18,310 nt of DNA. It comes from NORP240 sp942492445 (GTDB lineage: Bacteria > Pseudomonadota > Gammaproteobacteria > Pseudomonadales > Pseudohongiellaceae). Of the stretch, positions 7,250 to 12,794 are shown piece after piece (within the stretch, counting starts at the first letter, position 1; every line of letters begins with the position of its first letter). The stretch spans positions 1 through 18,310 of the forward strand of contig CALOEW010000054.1 in the NCBI GenBank assembly GCA_942492445.1. Direction: 5' to 3'. A model generated the notes under the pieces. The model had not been told where the DNA came from and did no database searches. It was given only the letters and a program-made list of their open reading frames with translations. Both the position numbers and the translations under genes were made by a program.

Positions 7250-8107
7250 TTACTTTTTCCCTGTGCCGGGAATCACAACCAGGTTTTTATCCAGTCCGTG
7301 CATGAGTTTTTCAGCGGTGTGACCGAGTATAAACTCCCCCAGGCCGTGCCGGGCCGTGAATCCCACAGCCATCAGGTCTGCGCCCAGTTCTTCGGCCAGC
7401 CGTTTCAGAACTGAAGCAGGTGTGCCGGCACTGACCAGGATTCCTTTGCAGGTAAGAGAAAGTTCACTCAACATCTGCTGTATGACTGGCACGATTCTGG
7501 GGCGCATCTTTTTTTCCAGGTCCATCAGCAGTTGTGTGTCCGTGCCGGTCAGAGGGTCCGACGCTTCTACGCAACAGGCGATATAAAGTCCATATCCTTC
7601 CTGCAGGGTCCAGTCTCTGGCCCATTCAAGCACTTTTCTGTCCAGCGTTTGTTGAATCGGATTTCTACTCTGGGCGTCGATGGTTACCAAAAGCTTGCGA
7701 GCCTGGGACAGATTATGATCGACAGCGATGATAACCGGACAGTTGAGGGTTCGGACCAACTGCCAATCGAGGGGAGTGTGGCCAGGGGTTCCGGACCGGT
7801 GCCCGGGTTTGATTACCAGATCTACCTGATTCGTCCGGCAATACTGTGCACAATAGCGGGCAATGTCAGGTGTAGAAACGATGTCCAGTGTAAGTTGCGG
7901 CCGACTTCCGAGGAACTTGCCGACAGCCGCTTCCAGGTCTGACATTAGATTGGTCTGGTCGACGACCACATTATTTGCCGCGGCGGCGTTGATAAATGCC
8001 AGTACGGTAATCATCGTGGCGGTATTGCCTGTGAATTGGCGGGCCTTCTGCAGGGAAACCGGTATGGGAATCTCCCGATCGACGACAATAAGTACATGTT
8101 TGTTCAT
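7250..8107 (-). CDS. Divergent tandem-domain universal stress protein
   Basis: A 285-residue protein with two Usp-like domains. Domain 1 runs from HVLIVVDREIPIPVSLQKAR to LVRTLNCPVIIAVD (about 117-130). Domain 2 runs from KLLVTIDAQSRNPIQQTLDRKV to LMAVGFTARHGLGEFILGHTAEKLMHGLDKNLVVIP. The final loop GFTARHGLGEFILGHT keeps part of the Usp glycine motif but is not canonical. It is shorter and clearly more divergent than the other tandem usps here. It is also cysteine-rich for a Usp: C86 and C90 (YCAQYC), C123, and adjacent C178-C179, so a redox or metal role is conceivable. It sits 22 bases downstream of the usp ending at 8130 and 64 bases upstream of the channel, all on the minus strand. The ribosome-binding site is weak, consistent with translation within an operon. 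Confidence 0.88.
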   Translation of the reverse strand: MNKHVLIVVDREIPIPVSLQKARQFTGNTATMITVLAFINAAAANNVVVDQTNLMSDLEAAVGKFLGSRPQLTLDIVSTPDIARYCAQYCRTNQVDLVIKPGHRSGTPGHTPLDWQLVRTLNCPVIIAVDHNLSQARKLLVTIDAQSRNPIQQTLDRKVLEWARDWTLQEGYGLYIACCVEASDPLTGTDTQLLMDLEKKMRPRIVPVIQQMLSELSLTCKGILVSAGTPASVLKRLAEELGADLMAVGFTARHGLGEFILGHTAEKLMHGLDKNLVVIPGTGKK

Positions 8108-8129
8108 TAGCTGCTTGCATCACCCGGTG

Positions 8130-9038
8130 TTAGCTAGGCTTTATAATCAGCACGTCACAGGGGCAGTCGTCAAGGATCTTTTCGGCGGTATTGCCGACTA
8201 TTGCTCTTTCCAGGATGTTGCGCGACAGGGCGCCAATTACCAGAATGTTGGCCTGGCATTTCTCCAGAAAGTGTATGAGTGAGGGGACCAGATCACCTCG
8301 GGTAAGCTCCACGTTATCGGGCGTGATATTGTGGCTGGCCAGCAATTCGTTGAGTTTTGTCTCGTGTCGTTCCTTTAATTCCTGCATCTGCTCTGAAGTC
8401 TCGGTTGCTGTAGGAAACAGGGTTCCCACAAAAGGGAAATAACAGTGAAAGACTTTTGCAGTCTGCTTGAATTCCGTTGCAATGTTCTCCGCAGTTTCAA
8501 TAAGGTGGTGATCAAGCCGTGACTGGGCGGCTTTTGCATGCAGAGGATCCACAGAAGCGACTACGCTGCCATTCTCGAACCAGCTGCGCGGTTTGACCAG
8601 TAGCAGGGGTTTCGTGCACTTGCGTATAAGGCGCCAGTCAGTATTGGTGATGATGGCTTTTCTGAACACATTATGGTGATGGGTGCTTTTCAGAACCAGG
8701 TCAGGGTCATATTCCTGAACTTCCGCCAGGATGGCCTCGGCAAGATTGTGTTCCTCGGTGAAAGTGGATGTGGCATTGACGCCCAGTTTACTGAATTCCT
8801 GTACCAGATCCTGCAGTATTTTCTGGTAGTGCTCCACGAAAAGCAGGCGTTGCTTCTCGAGAAAATGACCGTCCATTCCCTCGTAGGCATAGGAATGCTG
8901 GGTCAATGTGTTAGATGTGTTGATGAAGAAACGAACCGATGACTTGTGTCGTGAGACGATTCCCTTGAGCCGGTCAATGACAAAATCGTGTTCAACCGTA
9001 GGGTCGACGATGACAAGGATGCTGTCGATGGTTGCCAT
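8130..9038 (-). CDS. Tandem-domain universal stress protein, UspE-like
   Basis: A 302-residue protein from the ATG at 9038, chosen because AAGGA lies about 7 bases upstream and the sequence begins MATIDSILVIVDPTVEHDFV, the standard first Usp strand. An in-frame reading extending to 9167 crosses a hairpin and looks non-coding. Domain 1 ends with WRLIRKCTKPLLLVKPRSW; domain 2 starts SVVASVDPLHAKAAQSRLDHHL and ends AIVGNTAEKILDDCPCDVLIIKPS. The C-terminal loop GALSRNILERAIVGNTAE lacks the second glycine of the ATP motif, as in the paralogues at 1003 and 5268. Those three genes share the GNTAE(K/R) loop and (C/S)DVLIIKP strand, implying recent common origin. It is the first gene of the minus-strand unit usp-usp-channel. 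It is presumably cytoplasmic with a stress-survival role; the molecular function is unknown. Confidence 0.92.
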   Translation of the reverse strand: MATIDSILVIVDPTVEHDFVIDRLKGIVSRHKSSVRFFINTSNTLTQHSYAYEGMDGHFLEKQRLLFVEHYQKILQDLVQEFSKLGVNATSTFTEEHNLAEAILAEVQEYDPDLVLKSTHHHNVFRKAIITNTDWRLIRKCTKPLLLVKPRSWFENGSVVASVDPLHAKAAQSRLDHHLIETAENIATEFKQTAKVFHCYFPFVGTLFPTATETSEQMQELKERHETKLNELLASHNITPDNVELTRGDLVPSLIHFLEKCQANILVIGALSRNILERAIVGNTAEKILDDCPCDVLIIKPS

Positions 9039-9122
9039 GAGAAATCCTTTGTGTGTCTTTGCCTGGCCCGTGTTACCGTGTCCGGAAGGCTGTAATAGAT
9101 TGTCACCTCTGACCAGGTCTGA

Positions 9123-9187
9123 GCACTCCGGGGCTGGCACCACTGGGCGCTCAATCCCGTGCGGCAATCATACCAGCCCCGGAGTGC
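9123..9187. repeat. Perfect 15-bp inverted repeat between hsp20 and usp
   Basis: GCACTCCGGGGCTGG (9123-9137) and CCAGCCCCGGAGTGC (9173-9187) pair perfectly over 15 bp around a 35-base loop. It begins about 20 bases after the hsp20 stop on the minus strand and ends 84 bases before the next usp start. It is a strong stem but has no T-tract on either side, so it may be an mRNA-stabilising or attenuating hairpin, or a terminator of non-standard type. Confidence 0.6.
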
Positions 9188-9207
9188 GAGTGTATATCCG
9201 ACTGGTG

Positions 9208-9651
9208 TTATCCGATGTCGATTCTGTAAGAGTCCCGGCTGGATTTGTCCTCGGCTTTCTTGGGTATGGTCAGAGTCAGGACTCCATCGTCGAAACTTGC
9301 CTTGATGTCTTCCTGCCGAATACCGTCATCAACCGTAAAGCTGCGGGTAAATGAGCCACTGCTGCGTTCCTGACGGATTACCTTGCCTTTCTTCTTTTTC
9401 TCACTTGAGGATTCCTTGCTGGCACTGATCGACAGGACATTGTTCTTCAGGGTTACGGCGATATCTTCTTTCTTAACTCCCGGTAGCTCGGCAGTGATTT
9501 CATAGCCATCATCGTCCTCGTGAATATCGATTCGCATGGCTGCAAGACTCTTGGCAACATCGGACTTGTCCATCAGGACAGGAAAGCCGGTAAAAAACTC
9601 GTCGAACAGGGAATCCAGATTACCGAATTGGTTTTTTGGAATCAGATTCAT
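9208..9651 (-). CDS. Hsp20/alpha-crystallin family small heat-shock protein
   Basis: A 147-residue cytoplasmic holdase chaperone that would bind unfolding proteins and keep them refoldable. The alpha-crystallin domain spans about 40-132, with AELPGVKKEDIAVTLKNNVL (54-73) and the signature GVLTLTIPK (123-131). The short N-terminal arm contains DSLFDEFFTGFPVL; the C-terminal tail lacks an obvious I-x-I/V anchor apart from YRIDI. The start is ATG 9651, with GGAGG 8 bases upstream; a TTG at 9666 in frame overlaps that ribosome-binding site and is unlikely. A lysine-rich stretch EKKKKGK (84-90) sits in the loop between strands. No clear sigma-32 promoter was seen; instead an FNR-type box lies about 140 bases upstream, compatible with class II spacing to a weak -10 (AAGAAT, 9763-9768 on the minus strand). 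Confidence 0.94.
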   Translation of the reverse strand: MNLIPKNQFGNLDSLFDEFFTGFPVLMDKSDVAKSLAAMRIDIHEDDDGYEITAELPGVKKEDIAVTLKNNVLSISASKESSSEKKKKGKVIRQERSSGSFTRSFTVDDGIRQEDIKASFDDGVLTLTIPKKAEDKSSRDSYRIDIG

Positions 9652-9790
9652 TGTTAGGTCCTCCAAATTTAGTTTTCCGATCGTAAATTCAATGTATCAG
9701 AACGGGTCGTATGTTGAGCCACGTGATTGGTCAGAGGTTCCTTAGCCAGAGGCTTCCTGGCTATTCTTCCCCAGCTGGCTCGATCTCTTG

Positions 9791-9804
9791 TTGATTTACA
9801 TCAA
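9791..9804. promoter_or_regulatory. Consensus FNR/ANR box between hsp20 and the cytochrome gene
   Basis: TTGATTTACATCAA matches the FNR/ANR/DNR consensus TTGAT-N4-ATCAA at every defined base. It lies in the 301-base divergent region. For hsp20, a class II placement (-41.5) puts a 4/6 match AAGAAT at the -10. For the cytochrome gene, TAAAAT at 9820-9825 gives a slightly short spacing of about -34. It could serve either or both genes under low oxygen or nitric oxide, depending on which family member reads it. Confidence 0.75.
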
Positions 9805-9952
9805 GCAACCTCTGCGAGTTAAAATGATGGGGCCATCCCGTTGGGATTTCAAGATTCGGGCACCTTGTGATACTCAAATCCTTCCATCTTGGCACTTGCC
9901 ATTACAGTAAAAAATTGCTCACATGAAGTGATTTCACAGAGGAACGAACGGC

Positions 9953-10474
9953 ATGGCAATCACAGACGCATTAAAAACTGGTTTACCCGTGACGATAGTG
10001 GCTGTGGTACTGCTGTTTCCGGCAGCCTGCAGCCCTCCCGCACCAGAGTCAGGCTTTCGTGCTACTGGAGTCAATGTTCCCTTCGTGCCGGATATCAGCA
10101 TCAACGAGATCATGGTAGGACAGGTGGACCATGCTGCGCACCAGATTCTGCAACTTTCCATGGAAGATCAATCGCGCCTTACAATAGGTGCCTGGCAGGA
10201 GCTTGAACACAGTGCAATTCAGCTGATTTCAAGCACCTCGGCCATCACCATGGGTGGGGCTGGAGTCAATGATGCCATGTGGGTGGCGCAATCCGGCTGG
10301 CGGGATTTTGCCGGCCGGCTGAACGTGGCGGCGACCAGTGCCCTGCAGGCTATCCGCAGCCAGGACCTGCCTGCCATGCTGGGCGCAGCAGATTCGATCA
10401 GGGCAAGCTGCGACGGCTGCCACCAACAATACAAGCCTGAAGTTCCAACCGAAGGGTTTTACCGCACTCACTGA
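9953..10474 (+). CDS. Class II-like cytochrome c lipoprotein
   Basis: A 173-residue exported protein. A hydrophobic segment (about 10-24) is followed by PAAC with C26, an approximate lipobox, suggesting a periplasmic lipoprotein. The mature part is mostly helical, with conserved-looking GGAGVNDAMWVAQSGWRDFAG (101-121), and ends with one heme c site C153-D-G-C156-H157 close to the C-terminus. A single C-terminal CxxCH on a helical domain is the layout of cytochrome c'/c-556-type class II cytochromes, which act in electron transfer or bind gases such as NO. No axial methionine can be assigned from sequence alone. A ribosome-binding site AGAGGAA precedes the ATG by about 10 bases. The upstream FNR-type box fits expression at low oxygen. 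A MITE-like element begins 14 bases after its stop. Confidence 0.8.
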   Translation: MAITDALKTGLPVTIVAVVLLFPAACSPPAPESGFRATGVNVPFVPDISINEIMVGQVDHAAHQILQLSMEDQSRLTIGAWQELEHSAIQLISSTSAITMGGAGVNDAMWVAQSGWRDFAGRLNVAATSALQAIRSQDLPAMLGAADSIRASCDGCHQQYKPEVPTEGFYRTH

Positions 10475-10487
10475 GCGGGAGGTCAGC

Positions 10488-10636
10488 CTAGCAGGCTGTT
10501 GAAAAACGTGATGAGCGCAGCCAAGGCGAGGCAAAAACTGGCGAAAAAGCGCAGTTTACCGGGTGTAAATGAGCATTTTGAGCCAGTTTTTAACGAAGCA
10601 CTTGCAAGCGCAATAGTTTTTCAACAGCCCTGCTAG
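10488..10636. mobile_element. MITE-like element with terminal inverted repeats
   Basis: A 149-bp non-coding element. The left end CTAGCAGGCTGTTGAAAAAC (10488-10507) is the inverted complement of the right end GTTTTTCAACAGCCCTGCTAG (10616-10636) except for one extra base. An inner pair AAAAACTGGC (10533-10542) and GCCAGTTTTT (10582-10591) would extend a long cruciform. The GGCTGTTGAAAAA end type is common on IS elements and MITEs in proteobacteria. TA dinucleotides occur at both ends, as with TA-targeting elements, though the duplication cannot be proven. No transposase is present, so it would depend on one in trans. Confidence 0.8.
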
Positions 10637-11001
10637 TACAGCAGCCAGTCCTTTGCCAGGTAGAAATTATAGAATCCGCGGATATCCGCAAGAAAACCTT
10701 CCCGGGTGATGGCCTGGGCAAGGGACTTGCCCATTGAAAAGTCGGCGTGATTGGAAAAGACCAGTGCGGCCCTGATTTCAGGGCGGGCGAATTGCTTCAC
10801 CTGAAGTACTTCAGTCCTGATGCGTTTTTTGACTAACGAGGAAAGATTGGCGCCACGAAAATCAAATATGGCTTTCGATGAGGTGTTTTCAATCCGAAGT
10901 GATTCGAGAAATTGCGAGATTTCGTCATTGGTCACGTCACCCACCACTTCGATTACGGTGAGATCGACACGCGAATCCTTTATTCTCCTGAACTGGGCCA
11001 T
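10633..11001 (-). CDS. STAS/SpoIIAA-like protein of unknown role
   Basis: A 122-residue protein from ATG 11001, with no signal peptide or membrane segment. The layout is DLTVIEVVGDVTNDEI (13-28), then AIFDFRGANLSSL (44-56), a helix, AALVFSNHADFSMGKSLAQAI (78-98), and ADIRGFYNFYLAKDWL (105-120). This strand-helix alternation, with DFR-x-ANL and a final IR-x-F-x(5)A-x-WL pattern, resembles SpoIIAA/STAS-like small proteins of gammaproteobacteria whose function is not known. In-frame codons extend upstream to 11145, but that part is low in coding character, so I prefer the later start even though it lacks a good ribosome-binding site. The stop codon TAG lies inside the right terminal repeat of the MITE-like element, so the native C-terminus may have been altered by a few residues. 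Confidence 0.7.
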   Translation of the reverse strand: MAQFRRIKDSRVDLTVIEVVGDVTNDEISQFLESLRIENTSSKAIFDFRGANLSSLVKKRIRTEVLQVKQFARPEIRAALVFSNHADFSMGKSLAQAITREGFLADIRGFYNFYLAKDWLLY

Positions 11002-11516
11002 AACTGTTTGATTGGTGTGAAAGTAGCAACCGCCAGCGGTGAAAAAATAGAACCACTCCTGTCCAACTCCATTCTCCGAGCTGTCAGAGTGTAATGAACT
11101 GTCAGTGCTTTTGCTACTAAAAACTGGGTAAGAAATTATCCACAAATTATCGACCGGATTTCCACAGCTTGCGCACAGCCTTGACGATACTGGAATCGGA
11201 GATTCGTGTTCCGATTCCAGCGCTGTTTCCGGGGTGTGCGGATCATCCGTGTGGGGCCCTGCGGAGCTGGGGGCTCACTGGTAAGCTGATGAGACGAGAG
11301 TGCCGGTTATCGTGGACCCTTCCGTGCCCGCTGATTGTCCGGGTATCGAATTCCACCCTCCAGTGCCCTGTGGTAAACTGCGTGGCCCTGAAATAGCTGG
11401 GCTGGCAGAAAGGGAAGCATTCTGGAAAACGCTCCGGAAGTCATGTCCCCTAACCTGCATTGGCCCTAATACCGGCTTCTTCAACTCGACCCGACGCATC
11501 CGAACGAGGGAGATTG
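11002..11516. other. Gene-poor region upstream of the thiolase operon
   Basis: This 515-base stretch has no convincing gene; short open frames in it lack ribosome-binding sites and family features. It holds a consensus DnaA box TTATCCACA (11136-11144) with weaker look-alikes TTATCGACC and ATTTCCACA just after it, and a perfect hairpin at 11190-11220. The rest presumably contains divergent promoters for the STAS-like gene and the thiolase operon, but no clear -35/-10 pair was found. Confidence 0.4.
11190..11220. repeat. Perfect 11-bp hairpin / possible operator
   Basis: CTGGAATCGGA (11190-11200) and TCCGATTCCAG (11210-11220) form a perfect 11-bp inverted repeat with a 9-base spacer, in the gene-poor region about 300 bases before the thiolase start. 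There is no T-tract, so an operator or structured leader is as likely as a terminator. Confidence 0.5.
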
Positions 11517-12737
11517 ATGTCTACGAGCAAATGCAAAGAAGCCTTGATCTATGACGGGGGTCGAACCGCCTTTGGCAGACATGGCGGGGTTCTGGCGCCT
11601 GTACGTCCCGACGATCTGCTTGCACACACCATCAGGCACCTTGTTTCCCGCAATAACTTCGCCCCTGAGGACTACGAGGATGTCGTCGCAGGAAATACCA
11701 ATCAGTCCGGTGAGGATTGCAGAAATGTCGCCAGGTTTGCTGCACTGCTGTCCGGCCTTCCGGTCTCCGTCGCCGGGCTGACGGTGAATCGACTTTGTGC
11801 TTCGGGCCTGGCAGCGGTACTGGATGTTGCCCGTGCGCTCAGGTGTGCTGAAGGAGAACTGTTCATAGCGGGCGGAGTGGAATCCATGAGCAGGGCGCCA
11901 CTGATTCTTTCCAAGGCACAAACCGCCTTTGACCGGGGCCAGCAGATTGCTGACAGCACGCTCGGCCCCCGATTTCCCAATCCCGCCTTTGTTACGGCTT
12001 ATGGCAATGACAGCATGCCGGAAACTGCCGACAACATCGCCAGGGAACTCAATATTTCGCGCCGGGACAGCGATCGGTTTGCCGTCGCCTCTCAGGCCAG
12101 GTACGAGGCAGCCCGCAGCGATGGCTTTTTCCTTGACGAAATTATTCCACTCGAAGTCCCTCAACGACGGGGAACTGCCCCGGCAATAGTGGATAGGGAT
12201 GAACATCCGAGGCCGGGGACGGACCTGGAGACACTGTCAGGATTGCAGCCTCTTTACCAGGGCGGCGTGGTTACCGCCGGAAATGCCTCAGGAATCAACG
12301 ATGGCGCCGCTGCGCTGATAATTGGCAGCCGCGAAATCGGTGAGAAAACAGGAGTTAAACCCCGGGCGCGGATTGCAAGCGGTGCTGTTGCCGGCGTCGA
12401 ACCACGGGTCATGGGTCTGGGACCGGTATTTGCTGCACGTAAGGCACTGGACAGGACCGGTATTACAGTCGCTGATCTGGATGTGATTGAAATCAATGAA
12501 GCTTTCGCTTGCCAGGTGCTTGGTTGCCTCAAAATGCTGAATTTGAGCTTTGATGATTCCAGGATAAATCCAAACGGAGGAGCGATTGCCCTGGGGCATC
12601 CCCTCGGCGCCTCGGGTGCCCGACTCGCGCTTACGACACTCAGGCAACTGGAGCGTGGGGGAGGACGTTACGGCCTTGTGACTCTCTGCATAGGTACGGG
12701 TCAGGGTGCTGCCGCAATTATTGAACGACTGGACTAA
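11517..12737 (+). CDS. Acetyl-CoA acyltransferase (thiolase), PcaF/PaaJ-like
   Basis: A 406-residue cytoplasmic thiolase that would cleave 3-ketoacyl-CoA with CoA to acetyl-CoA and a shortened acyl-CoA. The catalytic residues are visible: nucleophile C94 in NRLCASGLAA, H361 in GGAIALGHPLGASGAR and C391 in LCIGTGQG. The INEAFA motif (in DVIEINEAFA) and GGVESMSRAP are also intact. Segments such as NQSGEDCRNVAR, YGNDSMPETADNIA and VDRDEHPRPGTDLE resemble beta-ketoadipyl-CoA thiolases (PcaF/PaaJ), but context points to general acyl-CoA breakdown. The start is ATG 11517 with GAGGGAG upstream; the in-frame codons from 11460 look non-coding. It is the first gene of a plus-strand operon, followed after 57 bases by a hydratase/dehydrogenase fusion. 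A small hairpin (ACTGCC/GGCAGT, 12739-12756) lies in that gap. Confidence 0.94.
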   Translation: MSTSKCKEALIYDGGRTAFGRHGGVLAPVRPDDLLAHTIRHLVSRNNFAPEDYEDVVAGNTNQSGEDCRNVARFAALLSGLPVSVAGLTVNRLCASGLAAVLDVARALRCAEGELFIAGGVESMSRAPLILSKAQTAFDRGQQIADSTLGPRFPNPAFVTAYGNDSMPETADNIARELNISRRDSDRFAVASQARYEAARSDGFFLDEIIPLEVPQRRGTAPAIVDRDEHPRPGTDLETLSGLQPLYQGGVVTAGNASGINDGAAALIIGSREIGEKTGVKPRARIASGAVAGVEPRVMGLGPVFAARKALDRTGITVADLDVIEINEAFACQVLGCLKMLNLSFDDSRINPNGGAIALGHPLGASGARLALTTLRQLERGGGRYGLVTLCIGTGQGAAAIIERLD

Positions 12738-12794
12738 TACTGCCAGATCCGGCAGTGCTGAGAAGCAATCCTGTCAGTCTAAAAGGAAGATCCA

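Noticed and set aside
9039..9167. Upstream extension of the usp gene at 8130-9038
   Set aside because: The extension runs into the loop of a perfect hairpin and has no Usp similarity, while ATG 9038 has a good AAGGA ribosome-binding site.
9667..9790. Sigma-32 heat-shock promoter for hsp20
   Set aside because: No CTTGAA-type -35 with a CCCCAT-type -10 at suitable spacing was found on the minus strand.
11002..11145. Upstream extension of the STAS-like gene
   Set aside because: The extra 48 residues are serine- and aromatic-rich with no fold pattern, and the family-like part begins after the ATG at 11001.
11481..12206. Open frame of 241 codons on the minus strand
   Set aside because: It is antisense to the thiolase with its catalytic cysteine region; a shadow of codon bias.
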